Source of the DNA: Candidatus Thorarchaeota archaeon
GTDB taxonomy: Archaea; Asgardarchaeota; Thorarchaeia; Thorarchaeales; Thorarchaeaceae
DNA length: 20,265 bases
Assembly (NCBI GenBank): GCA_030638785.1
Contig: DAOWDY010000160.1
Location: 1-20,265 of the forward strand
Direction of reading: 5' to 3'
The notes beneath the pieces were generated by a model that was not told the DNA's origin, made no database searches, and saw nothing but the letters and a program-made list of their open reading frames with translations. Position 1 is the first letter of the stretch. Each line of letters opens with the position of its first letter. Both the position numbers and the translations under genes were made by a program. Below, one piece after another: positions 1 through 6,396 of the stretch.

Positions 1-618
1 AGGCATTGAACCAGGAGGGAGTTCATCAGGCGATTCTTGTATTCGTACCTTCTGCCAATCCCTGAATTTCGATTCTTCTGGGATTAGGCGTACTGGTGTC
101 TTCTTCCCACATACTGGACATTGATCTGGTTCCATATAGCGCCCATCTTCTTGGGGCTGGTATATTATTTCGCCACATCTTCTGCACTTGAATGTTGCAT
201 GAACTAATAGTGGTTTTACCTCGCTTGCACGCATCATAATACCACTGATGTGTATTAATTTTCCAATATGCCGTGATCGAATGGCCCTCAAAGAAACATG
301 CGTTGGATAATTGATTATCCTAATTTTGATTAGACTCTCTTCTAGTCCTTCCATGTATTCCGGATCCTCGGTCCTGAGAACTGACCGCAGCACTCCATCT
401 AACATATCCAGAAATTGAGTCGGAGATTCTTTAGCCAGAGTGCTAAAAACAACGTTATCGAAAGTGGCAAGGTCTTGAAAATCAACATTTAGGGAAGTAA
501 CTCCATCAATTGAAAATCTCTGGATTCTAGACCAATATGCTAGTGTTCCATGTTCATCTTTGTACGTCCGCAAGAATTCCTCAAATCTCTCTTGCGGGCC
601 TCCCTCATAGCCTGACAT
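1..618 (-). CDS. mcm: MCM replicative helicase, N-terminal part (runs off the left edge)
   Basis: The 206 visible residues are the N-terminal domain of the minichromosome maintenance protein, the hexameric 3'-5' helicase that unwinds DNA at archaeal forks. The zinc-binding motif is complete: C145 and C148 (CRRC) and C167 and C170 (CPVC). It is followed by the family-typical stretch RDWQKVRIQE near residues 187-195 and ESPDELPPGSMP at the edge. Upstream, residues about 118-131 (IGKLIHISGIMMRA) match the conserved OB-fold entry. The AAA+ motor lies beyond base 1. The start chosen is the ATG at 618-616, with GAGG about 8 nt upstream. The gene lies downstream of gins23 on the same strand after a 115-bp gap that contains a TATA-like TTAAATATG near 704-712, so it may have its own promoter as well as read-through. 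Identity is certain; only its length is unknown. Confidence 0.97.
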   Translation of the reverse strand, partial: MSGYEGGPQERFEEFLRTYKDEHGTLAYWSRIQRFSIDGVTSLNVDFQDLATFDNVVFSTLAKESPTQFLDMLDGVLRSVLRTEDPEYMEGLEESLIKIRIINYPTHVSLRAIRSRHIGKLIHISGIMMRASEVKPLLVHATFKCRRCGEIIYQPQEDGRYMEPDQCPVCGKKTPVRLIPEESKFRDWQKVRIQESPDELPPGSMP

Positions 619-733
619 ACATATCTGCCTCGTGATGGGGTGTTGTGAATCTACATAATCGGCGGAGCATCTGCACGTGCTTCATGAGTTGAATCGTGTA
701 GGGCATATTTAAGCTCCTGTATAACTGATTTTC

Positions 734-1309
734 TCAACTGAATAGCGATTTTCGCCAATCTGATAGTAAATCTGTTAACTCTTGACAGAGCCATCGCTCT
801 TCCAAAGTCATATCCTTACGCTTGTCTTGTAATGCACCAGATTTGGCAACGCGTATTATCTTTGACAATCTCGACTCCAGAAGCATTGGTACCATCCGTT
901 CTAATCTCTCAATCTCATCATAAAGACGCGGATCCAATGACGATTTGTCACTTTGAAGGTTGAGCATTTTCCTATTTATTGCTGAGTAAAGGAGTGGATG
1001 AAATGACTGTAGCTTGTGAGGGCTATCTTCTTCTTCTCTTGAGATCGTCTGAAGTTTGGTTAGAGATGCAATATCCTCATCTTGATGTAGTTCAACATAA
1101 CCGTGGTTTATCAGCTTCTCTATTGCCCAGATAGGTAAATCAGCTTGAGAAGTTGCGGTATATGGACCGAAATGTTCTCCTCCAATGATAAGTTGTGGTG
1201 TGTCTTTTAGCACTACACATCTCTTGATTTCATTAAGGAAATTCATTTGGACACGTTCGACGATGTTCTTTGTTGTACTACTCAATTGAATCATAAACCA
1301 CACTATCAT
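734..1309 (-). CDS. gins23: GINS complex subunit, Gins23-type
   Basis: This 191-residue protein fits the archaeal GINS family, the factor that joins MCM and the Cdc45/RecJ-like protein in the replicative helicase complex. The small beta-type B domain comes first (residues about 25-75: KDTPQLIIGGEHFGPY, then LPIWAIEKLINHG). The helical A domain follows (about 105-190), containing the family-like E-RLERMVPMLLESRLSKII segment. B-then-A order is the hallmark of Gins23; Gins51 has A then B. The start is the ATG at 1309, which has no Shine-Dalgarno and may be leaderless; an ATG at 1294 (residue 6) is the alternative. mcm follows on the same strand, a common archaeal pairing. The subunit type is inferred from domain order only, because sequence similarity in this family is weak. 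Confidence 0.83.
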   Translation of the reverse strand: MIVWFMIQLSSTTKNIVERVQMNFLNEIKRCVVLKDTPQLIIGGEHFGPYTATSQADLPIWAIEKLINHGYVELHQDEDIASLTKLQTISREEEDSPHKLQSFHPLLYSAINRKMLNLQSDKSSLDPRLYDEIERLERMVPMLLESRLSKIIRVAKSGALQDKRKDMTLEERWLCQELTDLLSDWRKSLFS

Positions 1310-1471
1310 GTGTTCGGTTTATCATTGATAAAGGCCTTACTATTAACATGATTTGAGAAATTGGGTGCTTGTTTATTTATCGGGCAAGTTTTTTAGATTG
1401 TGATGAGGCAAATGATTAAGACAACAAAATATCTGTTGTGCTTAATTCAGTAAGCTAGGTGGGAATTCCCA
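1310..1471. promoter_or_regulatory. Divergent promoter region between gins23 and rfcS
   Basis: This 162-bp spacer separates two oppositely transcribed replication operons. On the plus strand a TATA-like TGTTTATTTATC lies at 1370-1381, predicting a start near 1405 and a leader of about 65 nt. AGGTGGG at about 1456-1462 is a good ribosome binding site for rfcS. On the minus strand an AT-rich GTTAATAG and an 8-bp palindrome AAGGCCTT precede gins23. The TATA assignments are by eye. Confidence 0.5.
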
Positions 1472-2428
1472 ATGGAAATCGACCTCTGGACCGAAAAATA
1501 CAGACCACAGACTCTAGCGGATATTGTAGGACAAAGTGCTATTGTGGAACGATTGTCTAAATTCGTAGAGAGAAGAACCTTGCCTCATTGTCTTTTTGCG
1601 GGTCCTCCTGGAACAGCTAAGACTACTGCAGGAATGGCCTTGGCAAGAGACCTCTTTGGTGATTCTTTTGAAAGAAATTTCATGGAACTAAATGCAAGTG
1701 ATGAACGTGGAATTGATGTTGTAAGAAATCAAATCAAGACATTTGCAAGGGCTTTACCAGCGGGAGATGCTCCATTCAAGATTCTTGTGCTGGATGAAGC
1801 TGACCATCTTACAAATGATGCTCAGCATGCATTGAGAAGAACAATGGAGGCCTATGCATCCTCGTGCAGAATGATTCTAATTTGTAACTACTCAAGTAGA
1901 ATTATTCCTCCGATTCAATCAAGATGTGCAATATTCAAGTTTGCACGTCTTAGAGAGGAGAATATTGCTGATAGGCTTGATTATGTTGCAAAGGAAGAGG
2001 GTGTTAATCTTAATCCAAAAGGAAAGGATTCCATTCTTTACTTAGCAAATGGCGATATGCGTATTGCACTAAATCTCCTTCAGGCTGCATCCTCATCGGG
2101 AAAACAAGTAACAGATAAAGTTGTATTTGCAATCTCTGGAAGAGCAGATCCAGAAAAGATACGCGGCTTGTTATCTACTGCTATTTCCGGGAATTTTGAT
2201 GAATCGCTTGGTATTCTCAAAACACTTCTGTTACAAGATGGAGTGTCCCCGCTGGATTTGATAAGACAAATTCACAGGGAGATACATTCTCTAGAATTAG
2301 TTGAACAAGATAAGAGAAAAACCCTTGAGAGGACTGCAGAAGCAGAGTTTCGAATTGCTGAGGGAGCAGATGGGGAAGTCCAGTTGACAGCATTGCTTGC
2401 TCATATTGCATTGGGACAGGATGAATAA
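1472..2428 (+). CDS. rfcS: Replication factor C small subunit (clamp loader)
   Basis: At 318 residues this has the usual length of archaeal RfcS, the AAA+ ATPase that, as a multimer with one RfcL, opens the PCNA ring and loads it at primer ends. Visible motifs are the RFC start signature LWTEKYRP (5-12), Walker A GPPGTAKTT (44-52), ELNASDERG (72-80), Walker B LDEAD (107-111), sensor 1 in ICNYSSRI (137-144), and the SRC arginine-finger box (150-152). The residue before the Walker A lysine is Ala, not the usual Gly; the catalytic Lys and Thr are kept. The stop codon overlaps the rfcL start by one base (TAATG), implying translational coupling and balanced production of the two subunits. The ATG start is supported by AGGTGGG upstream. 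Confidence 0.97.
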   Translation: MEIDLWTEKYRPQTLADIVGQSAIVERLSKFVERRTLPHCLFAGPPGTAKTTAGMALARDLFGDSFERNFMELNASDERGIDVVRNQIKTFARALPAGDAPFKILVLDEADHLTNDAQHALRRTMEAYASSCRMILICNYSSRIIPPIQSRCAIFKFARLREENIADRLDYVAKEEGVNLNPKGKDSILYLANGDMRIALNLLQAASSSGKQVTDKVVFAISGRADPEKIRGLLSTAISGNFDESLGILKTLLLQDGVSPLDLIRQIHREIHSLELVEQDKRKTLERTAEAEFRIAEGADGEVQLTALLAHIALGQDE

Positions 2429-3651
2429 TGAATACTCGAAAGCTTCCGTGGACTGAAAAATACAGGCCAAGTAGTCAAAAGGAAGTAGTAGGAAATATTG
2501 ACTCGATTCAATCTTTTGTTAGTTGGATGAAGTCTTGGAACAATGGGATTCCAAAACACAGAGCAGTTTTGTTAGTAGGTCCACCAGGAATCGGTAAGAC
2601 TGCGGTAGTAGGGGCTGTTGCTAATGATTTGAATTTTGAGCTTGTGGAGTTTAATGCTAGTGACAAGAGAAACAAAGATCATATTGAAATTCATGTTTCA
2701 AGAGCTGCAATGCAGCACACGCTCGATGGAAGAGCTAGGGTTATCCTACTTGATGAAGTGGATGGGTTGTCTGGTACAAGTGACAGGGGGGGTGTTGGCG
2801 CTATACTAAAAATCATTGATTATTCAGCTCATCCCATTGTTATGACTGCTAACGATCCCAATAGTCCGAGACTAAAGGATCTAATGAAACGATGCAAAGT
2901 CTTCCACTTTGTACCTATTGATGACGATGCTGTTATGCAAGTGCTCCTCAAGATATCGGGAGCCAATCCAAATCAGGTATCAGAAGAAATGTTTGCGAGT
3001 ATTGTGGCACGTGCGGGTGGTGACTTAAGGGCTGCAATCTCTGACCTTGAAGCTGTGATTGAAGGACGATTGGCAAATGATGAAATTGATCTTGGAACAA
3101 GGGACGTGAGGAGAACTGTAGTTCAAACGCTTCGTCGATTATTCATGGTTACAGATTCTGCAATTGCAAGAATGGTGGTTTCTGAGGGGAATGTAGATCA
3201 TGATAGTATGCTATTGTGGTTGGAAGAAAATCTTCATCTTCATCTGACGACTCCTTTGGAATTGGAATTAGGACTTAATGCGCTATCCAATGCAGACCTA
3301 TACTTGGGAAGAATAATGCGCCAACAAAATTGGAAACTGCTTTCATATGTTTTCGACTTCTTGTCTTCTGGTATTGCATCTAGTAGAAGAAAAACCCCTT
3401 ACAGACGAGTTGAGTATACCGAACCCCTCTGGCCTCTTCTAATTTGGAAAGGAAAAAAGAAGAGAGAAGGTAAAGAAGATCTAATATCTAGACTTGCTCC
3501 AATTGCAGGAGTTTCTATGGAAAGAGTGTATGAAAAGTGTATTCGGACTATAGATTCAATTATTGAAATTTCTCCAAAACAAATGGGGAAATTTGCTGAA
3601 TGGCTTTCTGTTAATAAAAAGATGTTTGGTCGGAAAGGTAGTCGTGGTTAA
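2428..3651 (+). CDS. rfcL: Replication factor C large subunit
   Basis: This 407-residue AAA+ protein is the large clamp-loader subunit. Motifs are the start signature PWTEKYRPSS (7-16), Walker A GPPGIGKT (51-58), EFNASDKRN (74-82), Walker B LLDEVDG (107-113) followed by the RfcL-typical GLSG-SDRGG, and a sensor-1 region MTANDPNSPRL. It is in the shorter range for archaeal RfcL. I see no QxxhxxFF-type PCNA-interacting peptide at the C terminus, which many relatives carry. Translation begins on an ATG sharing one base with the rfcS stop. The 3' end overlaps the convergent truA by 41 bp, so the last 13 codons are read on both strands. Confidence 0.95.
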   Translation: MNTRKLPWTEKYRPSSQKEVVGNIDSIQSFVSWMKSWNNGIPKHRAVLLVGPPGIGKTAVVGAVANDLNFELVEFNASDKRNKDHIEIHVSRAAMQHTLDGRARVILLDEVDGLSGTSDRGGVGAILKIIDYSAHPIVMTANDPNSPRLKDLMKRCKVFHFVPIDDDAVMQVLLKISGANPNQVSEEMFASIVARAGGDLRAAISDLEAVIEGRLANDEIDLGTRDVRRTVVQTLRRLFMVTDSAIARMVVSEGNVDHDSMLLWLEENLHLHLTTPLELELGLNALSNADLYLGRIMRQQNWKLLSYVFDFLSSGIASSRRKTPYRRVEYTEPLWPLLIWKGKKKREGKEDLISRLAPIAGVSMERVYEKCIRTIDSIIEISPKQMGKFAEWLSVNKKMFGRKGSRG

Positions 3652-4441
3652 TTTCATTGAGCATAGCCGCGGCTCTACTATGAAGTCCGATTCGATTTGC
3701 GATTGTCTTTCTTATTCGTCTTAGTGACTTCAAGTCTGGTTTCATCCTAATTGGGATTGTTGCTTCGATGAATACAAGTCCCTCGGGAGATGCGGGTTCT
3801 ATGCCACCAGAAATCATGTTTTTTCCATTTAGTAAATCTCGGATTATTTCAGGAGGAAATATGCCTAGTCCAATCCATTTAAGCAGGGTAACAGATTTTC
3901 TGACTAACTTCCAGAGAAAATTAACTCCATGAAAGTCAAAGATAATTAGATTATCAGTTTTTCTTGAAGCAACATTAAGGATTGTGGCCAGAGTACTTCT
4001 TTCTGAGTCAGGTTTGGAAAGGAATGTATAGTTGTTCAACCCGACAAGATATTTCCCAGCTTGTTTAATTCGGGTAATATCTAAAGCCATTCCACGAGTG
4101 TCAAGATAGTATTTGTAATGTCTGAAAAGAACATTGTACCGCGGATTGTAAGTAGACACGACTTTCGTATATGCCCATAGGGTAATATCATCTGGAAGGT
4201 GTGCGTTGATTTTTTCTAAGTTTGGTTTTTTATCTGATGTAAAACGTACTATTTGACCAAGACTACTAACGCCTCGATCTGTTCTTCCTGAAAGTGTAAC
4301 AGATTCATGCGTGTGTTCTTCGCCGCTCCAAGATGTAAGAGCGTTCACAAGCTCGCCTTGTATAGTTCTGACATTAGGTTGCCATTGCGAACCATAATAG
4401 GCTGTTCCTAGATAGAATAGTCTAGCTATGTATGTTGACAA
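3611..4441 (-). CDS. truA: tRNA pseudouridine synthase TruA-like
   Basis: This 276-residue protein is a TruA-family pseudouridine synthase, which isomerises uridines in the anticodon arm (positions 38-40 in the family). The catalytic aspartate is D55 in SGRTDRGVSSLGQ, the archaeal form of the GRTD motif. The RHYKYYL strand (about 126-132) and the later NFLWKLVRK segment match the conserved core. The start is a TTG at 4441. A GAGGG ribosome binding site lies about 9 nt upstream and overlaps the stop codon of the winged-helix gene, so the two are probably translationally coupled. The gene is last in the cdc6 - winged-helix - truA cluster and runs convergently into rfcL. The exact target position is not determinable from sequence. 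Confidence 0.92.
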   Translation of the reverse strand: MSTYIARLFYLGTAYYGSQWQPNVRTIQGELVNALTSWSGEEHTHESVTLSGRTDRGVSSLGQIVRFTSDKKPNLEKINAHLPDDITLWAYTKVVSTYNPRYNVLFRHYKYYLDTRGMALDITRIKQAGKYLVGLNNYTFLSKPDSERSTLATILNVASRKTDNLIIFDFHGVNFLWKLVRKSVTLLKWIGLGIFPPEIIRDLLNGKNMISGGIEPASPEGLVFIEATIPIRMKPDLKSLRRIRKTIANRIGLHSRAAAMLNEINHDYLSDQTSFY

Positions 4442-4454
4442 TGAGAATTTTCCC

Positions 4455-4739
4455 TCACGAATGCCAGAGTTCTAGAAAATTCTTTAGAGATCTTGCACGA
4501 AGATCCTCAATTCGATAACGGTATATTTTGATTCTTCCAAACGATTTCTCTTCTATAAGACCTGAGGCGACTAGGGCTCGCAAATGTGATTTTGTTGTGC
4601 TATGATTAAGACTCACTCGTCTACATATTTCTGAAATGTTTAGTTCATTTGACTCAGCAAGTTCTCTTAAGACTTTGATTCTGCCTCTGGATGAAAAGAG
4701 GTCTTCGATGGAGATTCGTGGGGGGGGTTCTGTGTTCAT
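4455..4739 (-). CDS. Small winged-helix (ArsR-like) DNA-binding protein
   Basis: The 94 residues form a single winged helix-turn-helix. Residues about 17-35 (RIKVLRELAESNELNISEI) supply the first helices, about 36-60 (RRVSLNHSTTKSHLRALVASG) the HTH with recognition helix, and about 61-75 (LIEEKSFGRIKIYRYRI) the wing. It has no metal-binding cysteines of the ArsR sensor type and no other domain. The start ATG is 3 bp beyond the cdc6 stop, and its stop overlaps the truA ribosome binding site, so it is in the middle of a tight operon. A role as regulator of the operon, or as a partner at the origin, is suggested only by context. A run of 8 G on the plus strand (4720-4727) encodes the Pro-rich start of the protein. 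Confidence 0.85.
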   Translation of the reverse strand: MNTEPPPRISIEDLFSSRGRIKVLRELAESNELNISEICRRVSLNHSTTKSHLRALVASGLIEEKSFGRIKIYRYRIEDLRARSLKNFLELWHS

Positions 4740-4742
4740 TGA

Positions 4743-5948
4743 TTACAACCTTCCTTTATCCAGTAGACCAAGCAAATATTGTTCAAGTAAGTCAGCAGGA
4801 ACATCTGAAAGCCCTACTAGAGTAGTTTGTCCTCTTTGTCCAACTCCAGAACGTTTTGTATCAATTACGCCGTGAGCGTTGAGGTCTTGAACCCATTCCC
4901 ATACTTGGGTATGTGCACGTGGTTCTGAATCGTACTCTTCGCATACTGAACGGTACATGTCCTCCACTTCTCCAATTGTTACGTAAGCACTTCTGCCTTC
5001 TTTCAGTTTACGTGCTGCAGCAAGAAGAAGAAGGTGGCTTTGTATTGGAAGACTCTCAAGTATTTCTTTTCTTAGTTCAGGATGAGTATCGGCTTTTGCC
5101 TTGCGAGCGTAATCCGGAAGTATCACTGATGATGTTGTGCTATCAGCCTGTTTGCCTGCACGCCAAAGTAGTTCAATGGCATATCGTGCATCACCACGCT
5201 CTGAAGCGATTTCGCAAATAAGTTGAAGAGTTTCTGACATGACAGCTCGGTCTTCGAATGCCATCTTGATTCGTTCGCTCAGAATATCACTCAATTCAGT
5301 CGCATTGTATCGTTCGAATCGAACTATGTTTCTCTGTAAAGTGCTTAGCGTACTAGAATCAAACAAATTTTCATCAAGTCGTATTTGACGTCCAACACCT
5401 ATCATAGAGAGTCTTTGTTGGGCGTTGAGCTGATCATCCATGAGTCTTGTTAGATTGTAAAGTATGTCTCCGCCCTTTTGTTTAATGAAATAATCAAGTT
5501 CATCAAGAATTAGGAGAAGATATCGATCTTCGTTTTCCAAGACCTCTACAATCATTTGTAATAGCTCTTCTGGTGAATGGCCTCGTCTTGGAAATTCAGG
5601 TTTGAACTCTCTCAGGATTTTAAGGTACACTAGATACGCGCTCTTATTCACTCTGCAATTGATGTGCAATTTATGGAAACGGATATCACGTCGTCGAGCG
5701 GCATGAACCATCTGCTCAGCAAATCGTTTGGCTACTGCTGTCTTTCCAGTTCCAACAGGACCTTCTATTATGAATTTTTGACTTGTGCGGCCTGGAGATG
5801 AAATGAGGGTCTTAAAGTTTTGAGCCAGTGAACGTAATTCGTTTTCTCTATGAGGAAGATTCTCAGGTACATAATCAATTGATAAGTAGTGTTCAGACTT
5901 GAATACGCTCTTTCTACTGAGTTCATCTTCGACATAATCTCTTGGCAT
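4743..5948 (-). CDS. cdc6: Orc1/Cdc6 origin-binding initiator, divergent
   Basis: At 401 residues this has the normal Orc1/Cdc6 length. The AAA+ part carries Walker A GPVGTGKT (63-70), Walker B LILDELDYF (146-154) and sensor 2 GDARYAIELLWRAG (252-265). A C-terminal winged helix spans about 300-385. This protein binds origin DNA and helps load MCM. Two usual core residues are changed. The sensor-1 segment reads MIGVGRQIRL where relatives typically have GISN, and the following stretch reads FDSSTLSTL where relatives typically have a DPRV-SSL form with arginine. The ATG start at 5948 lies about 30 nt downstream of a TATA-like CTTTTAAGT (5978-5986), so the mRNA is nearly leaderless. It is first in a cluster with a winged-helix gene and truA. 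Confidence 0.93.
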   Translation of the reverse strand: MPRDYVEDELSRKSVFKSEHYLSIDYVPENLPHRENELRSLAQNFKTLISSPGRTSQKFIIEGPVGTGKTAVAKRFAEQMVHAARRRDIRFHKLHINCRVNKSAYLVYLKILREFKPEFPRRGHSPEELLQMIVEVLENEDRYLLLILDELDYFIKQKGGDILYNLTRLMDDQLNAQQRLSMIGVGRQIRLDENLFDSSTLSTLQRNIVRFERYNATELSDILSERIKMAFEDRAVMSETLQLICEIASERGDARYAIELLWRAGKQADSTTSSVILPDYARKAKADTHPELRKEILESLPIQSHLLLLAAARKLKEGRSAYVTIGEVEDMYRSVCEEYDSEPRAHTQVWEWVQDLNAHGVIDTKRSGVGQRGQTTLVGLSDVPADLLEQYLLGLLDKGRL

Positions 5949-5977
5949 CTCAAATCAAGGCATGCATGGCAAAGCTA

Positions 5978-5986
5978 ACTTAAAAG
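5978..5986 (-). promoter_or_regulatory. Candidate TATA box of the cdc6 operon
   Basis: On the minus strand the sequence reads GCTTTTAAGTT, a good archaeal TATA element. Its centre is about 34 bp before the cdc6 ATG, which predicts a leader of only about 10 nt. Found by eye. Confidence 0.5.
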
Positions 5987-6046
5987 CATTATGAGGATTG
6001 TTCTATTAATCGTACAATTGATACTAGAGGTGACCGAAAGTATTGA

Positions 6047-6118
6047 GGCGAGCTCCTAACTCAAGATCCAAGTCATCGTCAAACTGACTCATCGGGGTCA
6101 TGACATTCATCGCTCGCC
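6047..6118 (-). ncRNA. Candidate 72-nt stem-loop RNA or cis element with three CGATGA repeats
   Basis: Perfect 7-bp arms GGCGAGC (6047-6053) and GCTCGCC (6112-6118) close a 58-nt interior. Read on the minus strand, the interior contains three copies of CGATGA, at 6112-6107, 6094-6089 and 6078-6073, spaced 18 and 16 nt, plus a GTCA/TGAC mini-hairpin and the palindrome GTCATGAC (6097-6104). A TATA-like CATTTAAGG at about 6139-6147 lies about 25 bp before 6118, so a transcript could begin at the stem. The CGATGA copies resemble box C of C/D guide RNAs (RUGAUGA) with one change, but no good CUGA box D sits next to the closing stem. It could instead be a protein-binding element of the cdc6 upstream region or origin. 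Confidence 0.3.
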
Positions 6119-6167
6119 AAATCTAAGCGTATTTTTAGCCTTAAATGTCATAGCAATATACAGAAGT

Positions 6168-6274
6168 TGGTGCGGCCACCGGGATTTGAATTCCCGTGAA
6201 AACCAGTGTTTGGTTTTCATCCCGGGTTGAAAGCTTGGGAAGCTTCCGTCCTAACCAAACTAGACAATGGCCGC
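6168..6274 (-). tRNA. tRNA-Gly (anticodon CCC), with predicted T-arm intron
   Basis: The 7-bp acceptor stem GCGGCCA/TGGCCGC is perfect, with discriminator A and an encoded CCA (6170-6168). The D arm is GTCT-AGTTTGGTTA-GGAC. The anticodon arm is GAAGC-TTCCCAA-GCTTT with anticodon CCC, read for glycine. As written, the T arm does not fold. Removing 30 nt (6220-6191) between positions 53 and 54 restores a perfect CCGGG-TTCAAAT-CCCGG arm and a 77-nt mature tRNA including CCA. There is no intron at the canonical 37/38 site. The gene lies on the same strand as cdc6, about 220 bp upstream of it, and is divergent from korA. Confidence 0.94.
6191..6220 (-). other. Predicted non-canonical tRNA intron (30 nt, between positions 53 and 54)
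   Basis: The pre-tRNA folds into a bulge-helix-bulge. A 4-bp helix CCCG (exon, 6226-6223) pairs with CGGG (intron, 6196-6193). A 3-nt bulge GGA carries the 5' cut after GG, and a 3-nt bulge AAT carries the 3' cut after AA. An 8-bp inner helix TGAAAACC/GGTTTTCA closes a 7-nt loop. Both predicted cuts fall exactly where the T arm must be rejoined. The outer helix is weak, as in relaxed BHB motifs. The host tRNA splicing endonuclease is presumed to cut it. Confidence 0.88.
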
Positions 6275-6396
6275 TGATAGGTAAAGGCCTTAATACTTGA
6301 TAAAAGACTATCGTAGTTTATTGGTTAGTTATGCTTGATTAAGGTCGAATCTCAAGTTTTATCTTGCAGTCAAAGCGATTTCAGGATTGATTGTTT

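Noticed and set aside
4720..4727. Run of 8 G at the start of the winged-helix gene as a phase-variable tract
   Set aside because: It encodes prolines in a well-formed frame. A length error is possible in sequencing, but one sequence gives no evidence of variation.
4913..5221. 102-codon plus-strand open frame inside cdc6
   Set aside because: Antisense to well-supported Cdc6 coding sequence and with no recognisable motif.
6047..6118. A regular C/D box guide RNA
   Set aside because: Box C-like CGATGA copies are present, but no CUGA box D lies against the closing stem and the guide spacing is wrong, so only a generic structured element is reported.
5949..6167. Canonical origin recognition boxes (ORB or mini-ORB) upstream of cdc6
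   Set aside because: I found no G-run-bearing ORB-like repeats or long AT-rich unwinding element; the origin suggestion rests only on position and the CGATGA repeats.
6168..6274. Degenerate or pseudo tRNA because the T arm does not fold
   Set aside because: Removing the predicted BHB intron restores a perfect T arm, and all other arms are intact, so a functional intron-bearing gene is the better reading.
6391..6396. TTG start for korA
   Set aside because: An ATG two codons later begins a normal-length protein, and nothing supports the TTG.
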